Assembly (NCBI GenBank): GCA_019054805.1
Contig: JAHQIY010000021.1
Location: forward strand, 124,001-188,000
Direction of reading: 5' to 3'
Length of the DNA: 64,000 nt
Origin: Brachionus manjavacas
Lineage: Eukaryota; Rotifera; Eurotatoria; Ploima; Brachionidae
Position 1 is the stretch's first letter. Every line of letters begins with the position of its first letter. A program made the position numbers and the translations under genes. Shown here in pieces: positions 54,403-64,000 of the stretch. The notes under the pieces are model-generated. The model was not told where the DNA came from. It searched no databases and saw only the letters and a program-made list of their open reading frames with translations.

Positions 54403-55518
54403 TTATAATTGTTGTACGTTAGCTTTTTCTTTTTTACTAGCAGATTTTAACTGCCCGCAAGCAGCCATAACATCATCGCCTCTGGTGGTTCTAATGGTGG
54501 TGGTAAAGCCTGCATTAATTAGGTGGTTAGCAAAGGTATACATATCTTCATCGTTTAGGGGTTCGTAAATACTGCCTTCGTACTTATGAAAAGGTATAAC
54601 ATTAAATTTACAAGGCAACATTTTACCTAATTCTATTAATTCTTTGGCATGCTCTGGTTTGTCGTTTACGCCTTTTAGCAATAAGTAAACCAAAGTAATG
54701 CGCTTGGCGTTAGAATTATTATAATAAAAATTGGCAGATTTTATAATTTCTAATAGCGGATAAGTATTGTTAATAGGCATTACTTTACTGCGTAAAGTAT
54801 CGTTAGAAGCATGCACCGAAATAGATAAATTAACAGGCATATCTAGGGCTAAACGTTCTATATTAGGAATAATTCCGCAAGTAGATACAGTAATTTTACG
54901 CTTAGATAACGATAAACCGTCTTGGTTATGCATAATTTGCAACGCTTTAATCACATTTTTATAATTTTGCAACGGCTCGCCCATTCCCATAAAAACCACA
55001 TTGGTTAAAACACGGCTTGCATCGTTACGCCCGTAATCATTATGTAAATCTTTTAACAATAAAATTTGCCCCATAATTTCTGCAGAAGTAAGGTTACGCA
55101 CCATTTTTTGCGTACCAGTATTGCAAAAAGTACAACCCATATTGCAACCAACTTGCGATGATATACACAAAGTACCACGGCTTGGCGTAGGAATAAAAAC
55201 CATTTCTACTTCTTTATCATCGGTAAATTTTACTAAATATTTAGTGGTGCCATCTAAAGATTTATGCGTTTGCGTAACCACTGGGCGTTGCAAGGTAAAC
55301 AATAAATTTAGTTGGTCTTGTAGTTCTTTTTTTATGGTAGTTATTTGGCTAAAACAGGTTACCCCTTGTATGTAAATAGCTTGCCATATTTGTTTGGCAC
55401 GATATTTTTTTTGGCCTAAATTAAGTAGTTGTTCTTCTAGTTCTGGGTAAGGCAAACCAATTAGGTTAATTTTTTCTACGGCAAGGTTGTTGCTATTAGG
55501 GTTACTAGGTACTGACAT
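54403..55518 (-). CDS. rlmN: 23S rRNA (adenine-2503-C2) methyltransferase / tRNA methyltransferase RlmN
   Basis: 371 residues from ATG 55518. Earlier in-frame ATGs at 55566 and 55596 fall on or upstream of an extended -10 TGGTATAAT, so cannot be the start of that transcript. Radical-SAM CxxxCxxC in GCNMGCTFCNTGTQK, preceded by CISSQVGC; MGMGEPLQNY; C-terminal TTRGDDVMAACGQL with the methyl-carrying Cys. Methylates A2503 of 23S rRNA and A37 of some tRNAs. Confidence 0.93.
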   Translation of the reverse strand: MSVPSNPNSNNLAVEKINLIGLPYPELEEQLLNLGQKKYRAKQIWQAIYIQGVTCFSQITTIKKELQDQLNLLFTLQRPVVTQTHKSLDGTTKYLVKFTDDKEVEMVFIPTPSRGTLCISSQVGCNMGCTFCNTGTQKMVRNLTSAEIMGQILLLKDLHNDYGRNDASRVLTNVVFMGMGEPLQNYKNVIKALQIMHNQDGLSLSKRKITVSTCGIIPNIERLALDMPVNLSISVHASNDTLRSKVMPINNTYPLLEIIKSANFYYNNSNAKRITLVYLLLKGVNDKPEHAKELIELGKMLPCKFNVIPFHKYEGSIYEPLNDEDMYTFANHLINAGFTTTIRTTRGDDVMAACGQLKSASKKEKANVQQL

Positions 55519-55566
55519 ATTTTTGTTACAACTTATATTAAAAAAAAAATTTACTGTTATTTGCAT

Positions 55567-55574
55567 ATTATACC
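55567..55574 (-). promoter_or_regulatory. rlmN extended -10 promoter
   Basis: Minus strand TGGTATAAT (TATAAT at 55567-55572). No good -35. Places the start near 55560 and decides the rlmN start codon. Confidence 0.55.
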
Positions 55575-55599
55575 ACACTTTAAGGGCTTTTAACATAAA

Positions 55600-55637
55600 A
55601 AAAAAGACTAACCATAAAGATTAGCCTTTTTTTAAAC
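55600..55637 (-). terminator. rplM-rpsI terminator
   Basis: Stem AAAAGACTAA / TTAGCCTTTT with one A-C mismatch and long A/T flanks, T run on the minus strand just beyond rpsI. Confidence 0.6.
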
Positions 55638-55658
55638 AAAGTATTTATATAAAATAAA

Positions 55659-56123
55659 TTATCTTTTAGAAAACTGAAAGCTTCTTCTGGCTTTAGCTTT
55701 ACCGTATTTTTTACGCTCAACCACTCTTGGGTCTCTGGTTAAAAAGCCTGCTGCTTTTAGGGCTGGTCTGTAAAGTGGGTTAAAGTTAACTAAAGCTTTA
55801 GAAATTCCGTGCTTAATAGCACCCGCTTGGCCAGATAACCCGCCACCTAAAACCGATACCATTACATCAAACTTACCTACAGCTTCTACTATACCAAAAG
55901 GTTGGTTTACCATCATTTGTAATACTGGTCTGGCTAAGTATACTGGTAAATCTCTTTTATTAATTGTAATTTTACCGGTACCTTCTTTAACCCAAACTTT
56001 AGCTATAGAATTTTTTCTTTTACCGGTTGCGTAAGCTCTACCAAACTTATCTACTTTTTTTACATAAGTAGCTACTTCGCTTGCTGTAGCTAATTCGCTT
56101 AAACTTTCTAAACCTTTTGACAT
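55659..56123 (-). CDS. rpsI: 30S ribosomal protein S9
   Basis: 154 residues from ATG 56123, which has AGGTG six bases ahead; a GTG at 56132 overlaps that site. The S9 core [28 protein letters not shown] starts near residue 32 and ends with the tRNA-contacting tail [13 protein letters not shown]. The N-terminal extension of about 25 residues is usual in alphaproteobacteria. Confidence 0.95.
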   Translation of the reverse strand: MSKGLESLSELATASEVATYVKKVDKFGRAYATGKRKNSIAKVWVKEGTGKITINKRDLPVYLARPVLQMMVNQPFGIVEAVGKFDVMVSVLGGGLSGQAGAIKHGISKALVNFNPLYRPALKAAGFLTRDPRVVERKKYGKAKARRSFQFSKR

Positions 56124-56137
56124 ACTATTCACCTAAA

Positions 56138-56596
56138 TTATCTTTTATTTTTATTGTTTAAACCAGCAACGTCTAAAACAACAGGGTTTTGACCTTGATG
56201 CGGATGCTCTGCACCACTGTATACGTAAAGTCTTCTCATTTGTGCTCTACGCAAAGGGCCTTTAGTAATCATACGCTCTACTGCTTTTTCTATTAATCTT
56301 TCAGGAAACTTACCGTTAATAATATCTTTCCAAGATTTTTCTTTAATACCGCCTGGGTAATTAGTGTGCCAAATAAACTTATTGTTATTTAACTTATTAC
56401 CAGTTGTTTTAACTTTTTCTGCGTTAATTATTATTACATTATCACCGCAATCTGCATTAGGGGCAAAAGTGGCTTTATGCTTGCCTCTTAATCTGTTGGC
56501 AACTATAACAGCTAATCTTCCTAACACAACGTCTTGTGCATCTATAATCAACCATTTATTATTAATTTCCGCTAATTTTGGAGCATACGTTTTCAT
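56138..56596 (-). CDS. rplM: 50S ribosomal protein L13
   Basis: 152 residues with [37 protein letters not shown] and the [30 protein letters not shown] end. Normal length, paired with rpsI as in nearly all bacteria. Confidence 0.96.
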   Translation of the reverse strand: MKTYAPKLAEINNKWLIIDAQDVVLGRLAVIVANRLRGKHKATFAPNADCGDNVIIINAEKVKTTGNKLNNNKFIWHTNYPGGIKEKSWKDIINGKFPERLIEKAVERMITKGPLRRAQMRRLYVYSGAEHPHQGQNPVVLDVAGLNNKNKR

Positions 56597-56822
56597 ATTA
56601 CTTATATATCCGTTTTTACTTTTAAATTTTTTTTAATTACTAAAATTGCCTATAAAAAGGCAATATACACAATATATTCTTAATTATTACATTATATTTA
56701 TGTAGTGTCAAGCATTTTTAGTAAAATAATATAAAATATTTTTATATTAACTTTATTGTATATTTATATGGTATTATATATATACAAATATAGTGCAACA
56801 ATTTAAAAAGGATAGTAGCAAT

Positions 56823-57614
56823 ATGAATAACATGTTAAATTTAAATAACCCTAAAAGCATAATTGGTATAATAGTAGTTTTGGCTATTGTTTTGGCTGGT
56901 TTTTCTTCTTTTCATTCGGTACCTGCAGGGCACAAAGGCGTTGTGGTGTTGTTTGGTAAAGTAAGCCCAAAAGTTTTACCAGAAGGCCTGCAAATTAAAA
57001 ATCCACTAGCAGAAGTTATAGATATTGATATAAGAGAGCAACGAGAAGAGCTAAAACTAACTTCTTATACCAGAGATATTCAGTTAGCAAAAATTGGCTT
57101 AGTATTTACTTTTTCTTTAAATGGCGAAATGGCTAATAGGTTATACCGTGAAGTTGGCTTAGATTACAGAGCTAAATTAATAGCCCCAGTATTAGAAAAC
57201 GCAGTAAAAGGTGTTGTTGGTAGATGGGAAGCCGACCAATTAATTGAAAATAGATCGCAAGCTATAGAAGATATGATTGCATTGTTGCAAACTTCTTTAA
57301 ATAAAAGTTTTATTAAATTTGGCACATTTGCCCTAACCAATATTAATTACTCCGAAGCCTTTGAAGGCGCTATTGAGCAAAAACAAATAGCAACCCAAAA
57401 CGCCATTAAAGCCAGAAACGATACCGTTAGAATTAGAGAAGAAGCCAACCAAAGATTAATTTCTGCCCGTAGCGAAGCCGAAGCAATTAAAATTAAATCT
57501 GAAGCCCTAAAAGCTAACAAAGGCTTAACCGAGTACGAAGCCGTGCAAAAATGGGACGGCAAACTACCACAATACACAGGCGGTGGCGTTGTGCCTTTTA
57601 TAAATATTAAATAA
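56823..57614 (+). CDS. SPFH/prohibitin-family membrane protein (HflC-like)
   Basis: 263 residues from ATG 56823, which has AAAAAGGA ahead; a GTG ten codons earlier is unlikely. One N-terminal transmembrane helix (IIGIIVVLAIVLAGF), SPFH domain (VPAGHKGVVVLFGKV...EGLQIKNPLAEVIDIDIREQ), and a coiled-coil with the ERQ-like AIEQKQIATQNAIKARND. Prohibitins form large rings around FtsH or respiratory complexes. An extended -10 TGGTATTAT at 56769-56777 precedes it. Confidence 0.85.
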   Translation: MNNMLNLNNPKSIIGIIVVLAIVLAGFSSFHSVPAGHKGVVVLFGKVSPKVLPEGLQIKNPLAEVIDIDIREQREELKLTSYTRDIQLAKIGLVFTFSLNGEMANRLYREVGLDYRAKLIAPVLENAVKGVVGRWEADQLIENRSQAIEDMIALLQTSLNKSFIKFGTFALTNINYSEAFEGAIEQKQIATQNAIKARNDTVRIREEANQRLISARSEAEAIKIKSEALKANKGLTEYEAVQKWDGKLPQYTGGGVVPFINIK

Positions 57615-57648
57615 TTTATTTTATTTGTAAAACAATTTAATATAAAAT

Positions 57649-57682
57649 AAAAAAAGACTCTAGTTATGCAGAGTCTTTTTTT
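57649..57682 (+). terminator. terminator between the SPFH gene and uhpT
   Basis: Stem AAAAAAGACTC / GAGTCTTTTTT (57650-57660 with 57671-57681), T runs on both strands; serves two convergent genes. Confidence 0.8.
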
Positions 57683-57708
57683 TATATGTTTGCTAAAAAA
57701 CGCTATTA

Positions 57709-59073
57709 TTATATTTTAGTACGGCGTATCATTTTTTCTTCGCCGTATACTACAAACACTAATAACCCTATGCCTATTATTAAAGCACCGTAAATTGCGG
57801 TAAAGGTACCACTCCAACCACTTAACCCAAATAACGAGTGTCCGTCTGCTATTAACGCTAGCCCTATTTTAGCAAAGCTGTCTCCTAGTAAATATGCGGT
57901 CATTCCTTTAAAACCATCGGCGGCGGCGGTGGCGTTTTTAGGCACAAACCCTACTACAGAAACCCCCAACAATAATTGTGGGCCAAAAATTAAAAAGCCT
58001 AATGCAAATAAAGCTACTTTATACATTAAAAACGAAGAAGCATGTTGATAATATTGCAATATAAACAACACAGCAACCATACAAACCATAGAAACCAAGG
58101 CTCTTCTACCTTTTAGTAAGTCTGATATTGCCCCAAACACTAAAGAAAACAATGCCCCAAGTTCAAACATAGTAAAGCCTACCACGGCTTCTTCTTTACT
58201 AAAATTTAATACCTGATAACCATAAACTACCGACCATTGGTCTACCCCAATACGCACAATATAAACAAAAATATTGGCTATAGCCACCGCCCATACAAAA
58301 GGATTTTTAATTACGTATTTTAAAAATACATTAAATTTACTATCGTTGGCTTGGTTAACTTCGTTATCCATGTAATTAACTGGTTCGTTAAAAATTTCTT
58401 CGGCTTTGCCTAGTCCGTAGGCTTCGGGCGAGTCGTTACCAACAAACAAGCCAATAACACCAATAATTATGGCTATAATTGCCGGAAAAATAAACAAACC
58501 TACCGCACTACCATTAAAAAAAGTATTAGCACCAAACAAAGCAACCACTGCCGCCAAGGCTCCGCCTGCATTGTGCGAAATATTCCATACACCAAAAAAT
58601 GTTCCACGATTTTTGCGTGCTGTCCACTTAGTAATGGTAGACAAACTAGCAGGGCCACCCGCACTTTGAAAAAAACCGTTTAAACCAAAAAATACTCCCA
58701 TTAATATAATATTAAAAATACCACTACCTAAGCTTAACCCTAACATTATATTCATTGTGGCGGCAATTATTAATAAAACCGCTACAAAGTTTTTGGTGTT
58801 GCGTCCGTCTCCGTAGTATCCTAATACTAATTTACCAACACCATAAGTTATAGAAAAACAAAACGCTATGCTACCTAATACTGTTTTGCTTAGGCCGTAT
58901 TGCTCTATTAAATGATTTTGCGATATGTTAAAGTTTTTGCGTATTAAATACATTGCCATGTAACCAAAAAATACCACAGCGTAAGATGCAAAAAAATGTT
59001 TAAACCATTTAGATTTTAATTGTTGCTCTGTGTAATTGGCTTTGGGTAGTCTTGTTAATTGTAAAATTTTCAT
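57709..59073 (-). CDS. uhpT: hexose-phosphate:phosphate antiporter (UhpT type)
   Basis: 454-residue major-facilitator protein with about twelve helices. It follows the UhpT pattern closely: MYLIRKNFNISQNHLIEQYGLSKT near the start, GFFQSAGGPASLSTITKW, RGTFFGVWNISHNAGG, NDSPEAYGLGKAEEIF in the central loop, VRIGVDQWSVVYG, and GFVPKNATAAADGFKG. Exchanges glucose 6-phosphate for phosphate in E. coli. In a bacterium inside or on host cells it would draw on phosphorylated sugars. No uhpABC regulators are in view. Confidence 0.88.
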   Translation of the reverse strand: MKILQLTRLPKANYTEQQLKSKWFKHFFASYAVVFFGYMAMYLIRKNFNISQNHLIEQYGLSKTVLGSIAFCFSITYGVGKLVLGYYGDGRNTKNFVAVLLIIAATMNIMLGLSLGSGIFNIILMGVFFGLNGFFQSAGGPASLSTITKWTARKNRGTFFGVWNISHNAGGALAAVVALFGANTFFNGSAVGLFIFPAIIAIIIGVIGLFVGNDSPEAYGLGKAEEIFNEPVNYMDNEVNQANDSKFNVFLKYVIKNPFVWAVAIANIFVYIVRIGVDQWSVVYGYQVLNFSKEEAVVGFTMFELGALFSLVFGAISDLLKGRRALVSMVCMVAVLFILQYYQHASSFLMYKVALFALGFLIFGPQLLLGVSVVGFVPKNATAAADGFKGMTAYLLGDSFAKIGLALIADGHSLFGLSGWSGTFTAIYGALIIGIGLLVFVVYGEEKMIRRTKI

Positions 59074-59234
59074 ATTTCCTCTTTTTATTGCGTTGTTTTT
59101 TTGTAGTATTACTGTTTAAAAATGTACTTTAAATATTATATAATGTTAAGTAAATGTACGCAATTTTTATTTTTACAATACAAGGTAAAGCTTTTATAAC
59201 TGCAAATAAATAATTTTATTATGCATTTGTATGG

Positions 59235-59240
59235 TATAAT
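59235..59240 (+). promoter_or_regulatory. mtnN extended -10 promoter
   Basis: TGGTATAAT with TATAAT at 59235-59240; start near 59247, leader about 37 bases. Confidence 0.5.
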
Positions 59241-59283
59241 ATAAACTGTAAAAATATTTATAGCATTTAAAATTAGGTGTATT

Positions 59284-60012
59284 ATGCAAACAACTACTGT
59301 TACAAAAACTATTGGCTTTGTTATAGCTATGCAACAAGAATTTGAAGCCCTAAACTTTGCTTTTAACAACAATTTAACCACTACTGTGCAAAATCAACCT
59401 TTTGTAGAATACACCTGTAACTACAATAATATTAAGTTAGTTGCCGTTATTAGCGGTATTGGTAAAACATTGTCTGCCAGTGCAACTACGTATTTAATAA
59501 ATAAGCATAGCCCTAATTTGGTAATTAACGTGGGCTCTAGCGGCGGGGTAAACCAAGCTAAAGTTGGCGATATTGTATTAAGTAGCAATGCTGGTTTTTT
59601 TGATGTAGACGTTACAGCCTTTGGTTATAAATTGGGGCAAATACCTAAGCAACCAAGCATTTTTAATACACTTACGCACAATGTTGGCTTGCAATCTTTA
59701 GTAAATAGTTTGCTAACTAATAACGTTATTAGCGGAACCGTTGCTACAGGAGATTGCTTTGTTAGTGATGCAAAGGCCGTAAAGCAAATTAAAACTTTAT
59801 ATAACAATATTGCATGCATAGAAATGGAGGCGGCATCTATAGCGTTAGTGGCTAACCTTTTTAATACAGATGTATTGTTTGTAAAAAAAATATCCGACTT
59901 AGCAGACGAAAAAGCCACTGCAGACTTTAGCTTAAATATACAAAACATGCAACAAAATTTGCAAGATTTACTGGTTAATGTGTTAAATAATATAGAAAAA
60001 TATATTAAATAA
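59284..60012 (+). CDS. mtnN: 5'-methylthioadenosine/S-adenosylhomocysteine nucleosidase
   Basis: 242 residues. Cleaves MTA and SAH, clearing inhibitors made by SAM-dependent enzymes, of which this window has many. Family motifs: GFVIAMQQEFEAL, SGIGKTLSASATTYLI, NVGSSGGV, FFDVDVTAFGYKLGQIP, the active-site Glu region CIEMEAASIA and catalytic Asp in ISDLADE. Convergent with prmC, 5 bases apart. Confidence 0.92.
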   Translation: MQTTTVTKTIGFVIAMQQEFEALNFAFNNNLTTTVQNQPFVEYTCNYNNIKLVAVISGIGKTLSASATTYLINKHSPNLVINVGSSGGVNQAKVGDIVLSSNAGFFDVDVTAFGYKLGQIPKQPSIFNTLTHNVGLQSLVNSLLTNNVISGTVATGDCFVSDAKAVKQIKTLYNNIACIEMEAASIALVANLFNTDVLFVKKISDLADEKATADFSLNIQNMQQNLQDLLVNVLNNIEKYIK

Positions 60013-60017
60013 TTATT

Positions 60018-60893
60018 TTATTTAAACATTAAAGCTCTGGTAATTTTGGCTAAATCTTTTTTACTACTAACTAAATTAAAACCGTTTTGATTGGCTATTT
60101 CTATAACTTGTTGTTCTTGGTTATAGCCAATTTCTACCAATACGGTGCCTTCTGTATTTAATAAAGATTTAGCCATACTAAATATTTTAGTGTAAAACTG
60201 CAGGCCGTTATTGCTGGCAAATAAAGCTAGGGCTGGTTCGTACTGTTTAACTTCGGCTTGTAGGTTAGTATCGTTAACATCTATGTAAGGTGGGTTACTA
60301 ACAATACTGTTAAATTTAGGCAAGCTTAAAGCCCATCTACTTTTAATTAATTTATTAAAGTCGGTATTAAATAAATCTATATGCTTTAAAGCACAACGGT
60401 TTGCCACGCCTAAATCGTAGGCGTTTATTTGGGCAACATCTATTGCGTTTTGGCTAATATCTACCCCTACGCCTTTGGCTTTTTTGTATTCTAACAATAA
60501 AGATAACAAAACATTGCCACTGCCAACGCCAATGTCTAAAATATTTAGGCTTTCGTTAACATTTTTGTAATATTCTAAAAATAATTCTATTAAAATTTCG
60601 GTATCTGGGCGTGGAATTAAAACACGGTTATCTACAAAAAATTTAGAACGCCAAAAGTTTTTATATTGCAAAATATAAGCTAATGGGGTTTTAGTGCATC
60701 TTTGTTTAGCGTATTTGTAAGCTAATGCTACTTTTTCATCGTTTAAAGTAACTACGCTGGCGTTTTTTAAAAGCTCTACAGTAGAATAACCAGAAACAGT
60801 TTCTACAATTAATCTGGCTTCTAGTTCGGGCTTTTCTATACCGTTGTTTTTTAATAGCTGAGCAATGCTAAGCTGTAAAGATTGCAACATCAT
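60018..60893 (-). CDS. prmC: release factor N5-glutamine methyltransferase
   Basis: 291 residues. Methylates the GGQ glutamine of release factors; its substrate RF1 is encoded 4 bases upstream. N-terminal helical domain, motif I LDIGVGSGNVLLSLL, the catalytic-site SNPPYI, and the preceding RPDTEIL. The normal pairing prfA-prmC supports the call. Confidence 0.93.
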   Translation of the reverse strand: MMLQSLQLSIAQLLKNNGIEKPELEARLIVETVSGYSTVELLKNASVVTLNDEKVALAYKYAKQRCTKTPLAYILQYKNFWRSKFFVDNRVLIPRPDTEILIELFLEYYKNVNESLNILDIGVGSGNVLLSLLLEYKKAKGVGVDISQNAIDVAQINAYDLGVANRCALKHIDLFNTDFNKLIKSRWALSLPKFNSIVSNPPYIDVNDTNLQAEVKQYEPALALFASNNGLQFYTKIFSMAKSLLNTEGTVLVEIGYNQEQQVIEIANQNGFNLVSSKKDLAKITRALMFK

Positions 60894-60897
60894 GTTT

Positions 60898-61968
60898 TTA
60901 ATCCATTGTGGATGATAATTTTAAAGCTTGATCTTGAGATATTAAAGCACCTATCATTTCATCTAGCTCGCCCTCCATAAATTTATCTAGTTTATATAGG
61001 GTTAAATTAATTCTGTGGTCGGTAACTCTACCTTGCGGAAAATTGTAGGTTCTAATACGTTCGCTACGGTCTCCGGTGCCTATTTGCGTTTTTCTATCTT
61101 GGGCACGTTTAGAGTCTATTTCGGTTTTTTGATGATCGTACAATCTAGCCATAAGTATTTTCATAGCTTTTGCCTTGTTTTTATGTTGCGAGCGTTCATC
61201 TTGCTGTGCTACTGCAATACCTGTAGGAATATGGGTTATTCTAACCGCACTTTCTGTAGTATTTACGTGCTGTCCGCCGGCACCAGATGCACGGTAAATA
61301 TCTATACGTAAATCTTTTTCATCTATGTTAATATCAACTTCTTCGGCTTCTGGTAGTACTGCAACTGTGGCTGCAGATGTATGAATTCTGCCGTTAGTTT
61401 CGGTTTCTGGTATTCTTTGCACTCTATGCCCGCCAGATTCAAACTTTAATTTAGCAAACACGCCTTTGCCGTTAATACTAGCTATAATTTCTTTATAACC
61501 GCCGGCTTCACTTTCGCTTAAGCTAATAATTTCCACTTGCCATTTATTGGCTTCGGCATATCTAGAGTACATTCTAAATAAATCGGCCGCAAACAAGCCT
61601 GCTTCGTCTCCGCCGGTTCCGGCTCTAACTTCTAAAATTGCACTTTTTTCATCGTCTTTATCTTTTGGTAGCAAGGCCACTTTTATTTGATGATGCAGGT
61701 CTTCTAGGCTATCTTTAAGCTCTTGTTGTTCTTGTTGGGCTATTTCTTTTAAATCATCGTCCGATGCAGAGTCGGTTAACAATAGCTCTAAATTAGCAAT
61801 ATCTTGCTTGGCTTTATTTAGTTTAATAATTAGCTCGGCTACAGATTTTACACTGGCGTATTCTTTAGATACCGCAACAAAATCGGCTCCAGATAAATTA
61901 CTAGATAACTGTTTTTCTAAATCGTAATACTTTTGTAGTATAGATGCTAAGGTATCGTCAAAACTCAT
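60898..61968 (-). CDS. prfA: peptide chain release factor 1
   Basis: 356 residues. Recognises UAA/UAG stops. RF1 signatures: [22 protein letters not shown], the PxT anticodon element in [22 protein letters not shown], and the GGQ loop [17 protein letters not shown] (GGQ near residue 229). Followed by prmC, preceded by hisS. Confidence 0.95.
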   Translation of the reverse strand: MSFDDTLASILQKYYDLEKQLSSNLSGADFVAVSKEYASVKSVAELIIKLNKAKQDIANLELLLTDSASDDDLKEIAQQEQQELKDSLEDLHHQIKVALLPKDKDDEKSAILEVRAGTGGDEAGLFAADLFRMYSRYAEANKWQVEIISLSESEAGGYKEIIASINGKGVFAKLKFESGGHRVQRIPETETNGRIHTSAATVAVLPEAEEVDINIDEKDLRIDIYRASGAGGQHVNTTESAVRITHIPTGIAVAQQDERSQHKNKAKAMKILMARLYDHQKTEIDSKRAQDRKTQIGTGDRSERIRTYNFPQGRVTDHRINLTLYKLDKFMEGELDEMIGALISQDQALKLSSTMD

Positions 61969-62027
61969 TTTGTATTAATTGTATTTATTATTTATGTTGT
62001 TAGTATATTTTACTACACTAATACTTA

Positions 62028-63287
62028 TTATACTACATAATTTGCATATTTAAATAATAAAACCGATTTTAAATCTGTAAAATTAATAGTTTGCTGGCTA
62101 AAGCTTTCTAAGTCTTTAAGTTCTAGTGTATTTTTTGCCACTTCGTCTTCGCCAATTATAATAGCGGCTAAGTAATTAGAAGCCGAAGCTTTTTTTAATT
62201 TATTTGCGGTGTTGCTACCTTGCACAAAACTACAACTAAACCCTAGTTCTCTAACCGTATTGGCTACATTAAAAGCATAATTATTTTGGTTGTTATGCAT
62301 ACTTATAATGGCAATTTGCTTGGTGGTTGGTTTGTTAATATTGGTTAATAGGGCTAAACGCTCTACCCCACAAGCAAACCCTACTGCAGATGCACTGGTG
62401 TTGCTAAATTGTTGTATTAAATTATTGTAACGCCCGCCGGCTACTACTGTGGCTTGTGCTCCTAAATCTTGGCTTACAAATTCAAACACAGTGTGCGTAT
62501 AGTAGTCTAGCCCACGCACTAGGGTGTTATCTTCGGTAAAGTTAATATTTAAGGCCTTTAGAGTTGCTTTTACGTTATTGTAGTAGGTTAAATCTTCTGC
62601 AGTTAGGCTATTTAATATGCTAGGTGCATTTTTATTAATGGCAATGTCGCATTCTGCTTTACTGTCTAGTATTCTAATAGGATTTTTTTCTAAACGTTTT
62701 AAGCTATCTTCTGATAACTGATTTTTGTGTTGCAAATAATAATTAGTTAAAGTGTGCTTATAGCTAATTAAAGATTCTGCAGACCCAACGGTATTTAGCA
62801 ACAAGGTGTAGTTAATATTAAGTTTTTTTAGTAAATCGCAAGCTAGCAAAATAACTTCTACATCGCTGGTGTAATCGTTGGTGCCTAGGTATTCTATACC
62901 TAACTGATGAAACTGGCGTTGTCTGCCTTTTTGTGGGCGTTCGTACCTAAACATAGGGGCTATGTAGTAGTATTTAAGCGGTAACAAATGCAACAACCCG
63001 CTAGATGCAATGTGCCTAACTACCGGTGCGGTGCCTTCTGGGCGAAGCACTATTTTGTCGCCACCTTTGTCTTCAAACACGTACATTTCTTTGTTAACAA
63101 TATCGCTTAGTTCTCCTACGGCAGAGTAAAAAACGTTTAAATTTTCTATAATTGGCGTTCTTATTTCGTTAAAACCATATAAAGTGGCACATTTTACAAA
63201 GGTTTCTTCTATTGCTTTTACTATTTGTAGGTCTGCCCCAAATAGGTCTTTTGTGCCTCTAACTGGTTGATACTTATTATTAGACAT
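62028..63287 (-). CDS. hisS: histidyl-tRNA synthetase
   Basis: 419 residues from ATG 63287, which has TGGGGG ahead; an ATG five codons earlier is possible. Class II motifs: [21 protein letters not shown], motif 2 [23 protein letters not shown], the histidine motif [15 protein letters not shown] and motif 3 [20 protein letters not shown] is the common bacterial form, in keeping with a tRNA-His that has G-1:C73. It overlaps the ispG stop by 8 bases. Confidence 0.94.
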   Translation of the reverse strand: MSNNKYQPVRGTKDLFGADLQIVKAIEETFVKCATLYGFNEIRTPIIENLNVFYSAVGELSDIVNKEMYVFEDKGGDKIVLRPEGTAPVVRHIASSGLLHLLPLKYYYIAPMFRYERPQKGRQRQFHQLGIEYLGTNDYTSDVEVILLACDLLKKLNINYTLLLNTVGSAESLISYKHTLTNYYLQHKNQLSEDSLKRLEKNPIRILDSKAECDIAINKNAPSILNSLTAEDLTYYNNVKATLKALNINFTEDNTLVRGLDYYTHTVFEFVSQDLGAQATVVAGGRYNNLIQQFSNTSASAVGFACGVERLALLTNINKPTTKQIAIISMHNNQNNYAFNVANTVRELGFSCSFVQGSNTANKLKKASASNYLAAIIIGEDEVAKNTLELKDLESFSQQTINFTDLKSVLLFKYANYVV

Positions 63288-64000
63288 TGCTACCCCCAAC
63301 ATAATTATTAACTAATTGTACTACATGTTCTACTAAATTTTCGTTACCAACTTTATGGTCTTTTTTACCATCTATGTATATTACGTTTTCTTTAGTACGG
63401 CTATTAACATCGCCAATACCTACTATACCTATGTTGCTGTGCATAGCCTCGCCAATGCCGTTAACTACGCAACCAAGTATAGATATTGTAATTGGTTTGG
63501 TTATGTGTTCTAGTTGTTGTTCTATTTGTGCTACGGTTTTTACAACATCAAAACCCTGCCTAGCACAAGAAGGACAAGCTATAATTTTAACGCCACGGCT
63601 TCTTATATTTAAGGCTTTTAGCATTTCAAAGCCTACTTTAATTTCTTCTATAGGGTTTGCAGATAACGAAACTCTAATGGTGTCTCCTATGCCTTGCATT
63701 AATAAATAGCCTAAGCCAATGCTAGAAACCACCGTACCGCTTTTTAGCGTGCCAGATTCGGTTATACCTAAATGTAACGGATAATTACAAGCATTAGAAA
63801 GCAAAGTATACGCTTGTGTTGCTAAAAATACGTTAGATGCTTTTACGCTAATTTTAAAATTAGTAAAATCGCAATCTTCTAAAATTTTAGCATGAAACAT
63901 AGCACTTTCTAGCATAGCTTGTGCGGTTGGGCTTTTGTATTTTTGTATTAGGTGGTCTTCTAACGAACCTGCATTAACGCCAATTCTAACCGAACAATTG
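63280..64000 (-). CDS. ispG: 4-hydroxy-3-methylbut-2-enyl-diphosphate synthase, 5' part outside window
   Basis: C-terminal 240 or so residues; the frame stays open to the window edge. Visible: [10 protein letters not shown] at the edge, [14 protein letters not shown], the iron-sulfur ligands in [13 protein letters not shown] and [13 protein letters not shown], and a C-terminal tail. Penultimate step of the MEP route, which with dxs and ispA places most of that route's landmarks in this window. Overlaps hisS. Confidence 0.94.
   Translation of the reverse strand, partial: NCSVRIGVNAGSLEDHLIQKYKSPTAQAMLESAMFHAKILEDCDFTNFKISVKASNVFLATQAYTLLSNACNYPLHLGITESGTLKSGTVVSSIGLGYLLMQGIGDTIRVSLSANPIEEIKVGFEMLKALNIRSRGVKIIACPSCARQGFDVVKTVAQIEQQLEHITKPITISILGCVVNGIGEAMHSNIGIVGIGDVNSRTKENVIYIDGKKDHKVGNENLVEHVVQLVNNYVGGSNV

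Overview
The window is a 64 kb piece of an AT-rich bacterial chromosome, by eye about 30% GC, with tightly packed genes. The order tig-clpP-clpX-lon-hupB, a pyruvate dehydrogenase set in which E1-beta carries its own lipoyl domain, a bacterial rplM-rpsI pair with a lengthened S9, and a bifunctional shikimate kinase/dehydroquinate synthase point to an alphaproteobacterium. The tRNA-His gene encodes G-1 opposite C73, which argues against the Rhizobiales/Rhodobacterales/Caulobacterales group that lost this base. A host-associated lineage of the Rickettsiales/Holosporales/Rhodospirillales kind is my inference. It is supported by the base composition and by a UhpT-type sugar-phosphate carrier, but not proven.

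Layout. 1-7.4 kb: a frameshifted nicotinamidase, then a membrane-lipid modification cluster (frameshifted FAD oxidoreductase, DUF1365, cyclopropane-fatty-acid-synthase-like methyltransferase, three small lipoproteins including a DUF3833 member, an SDR), an EamA exporter and carbonic anhydrase. 7.4-9.8 kb: ankyrin lipoprotein and ATP-type PEP carboxykinase. 9.85-19.2 kb, mostly minus strand: tRNA-Asp, tRNA-Val, hupB, lon, clpX, clpP, tig, tRNA-Leu, rsgA and a Xer recombinase. 19.3-22.2 kb: aroKB fusion and a CorC-type protein. 22.3-31.2 kb, minus strand: CstA-type carrier, CpdB-type phosphoesterase, Coq10/RatA-type protein, tRNA-His, a lipoprotein, dxs, ispA and two poorly known genes. 31.4-33.5 kb: aspS-xseB. 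33.6-39.2 kb: an interrupted DNA methyltransferase/nuclease gene, glpD and glpK. 39.3-48.8 kb: an accessory region mixed with lipA and lpd. 48.8-64 kb: pdhA-pdhB-pdhC, an outer-membrane barrel, ftsB, a GyrI-like protein, rlmN, rplM-rpsI, an SPFH protein, uhpT, mtnN and ispG-hisS-prfA-prmC.

The main discovery candidate lies at 39.4-41.6 kb. A 646-residue protein carries two RxxxxH HEPN motifs, one near each end (R55-H60 and R503-H508). Its gene is preceded by two identical, self-complementary direct repeats. Trimmed to their palindromic core they are 36 nt, separated by one 30-nt spacer, which is the dimension set of type VI-B CRISPR arrays. I read this as a very small Cas13-like effector with a one-spacer array and no cas1/cas2 nearby. 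The same region holds an Mrr-type endonuclease, a frameshifted GmrSD-like (DUF262/DUF1524) gene and a C5 cytosine methyltransferase placed inside the pdh-lpd gene set, so it reads as a defence island interleaved with core metabolism.

Three genes (nicotinamidase, FAD oxidoreductase, GmrSD) are each broken by the lack of a single A in a poly-A run. A fourth (the methyltransferase/nuclease) has an in-frame TAA at codon 20. The poly-A pattern suggests either homopolymer read errors or real slippage-prone tracts. Metabolically the window describes a cell that imports phosphorylated sugars, uses glycerol through GlpK/GlpD, makes isoprenoids by the MEP route and oxidises pyruvate with a lipoylated PDH complex.
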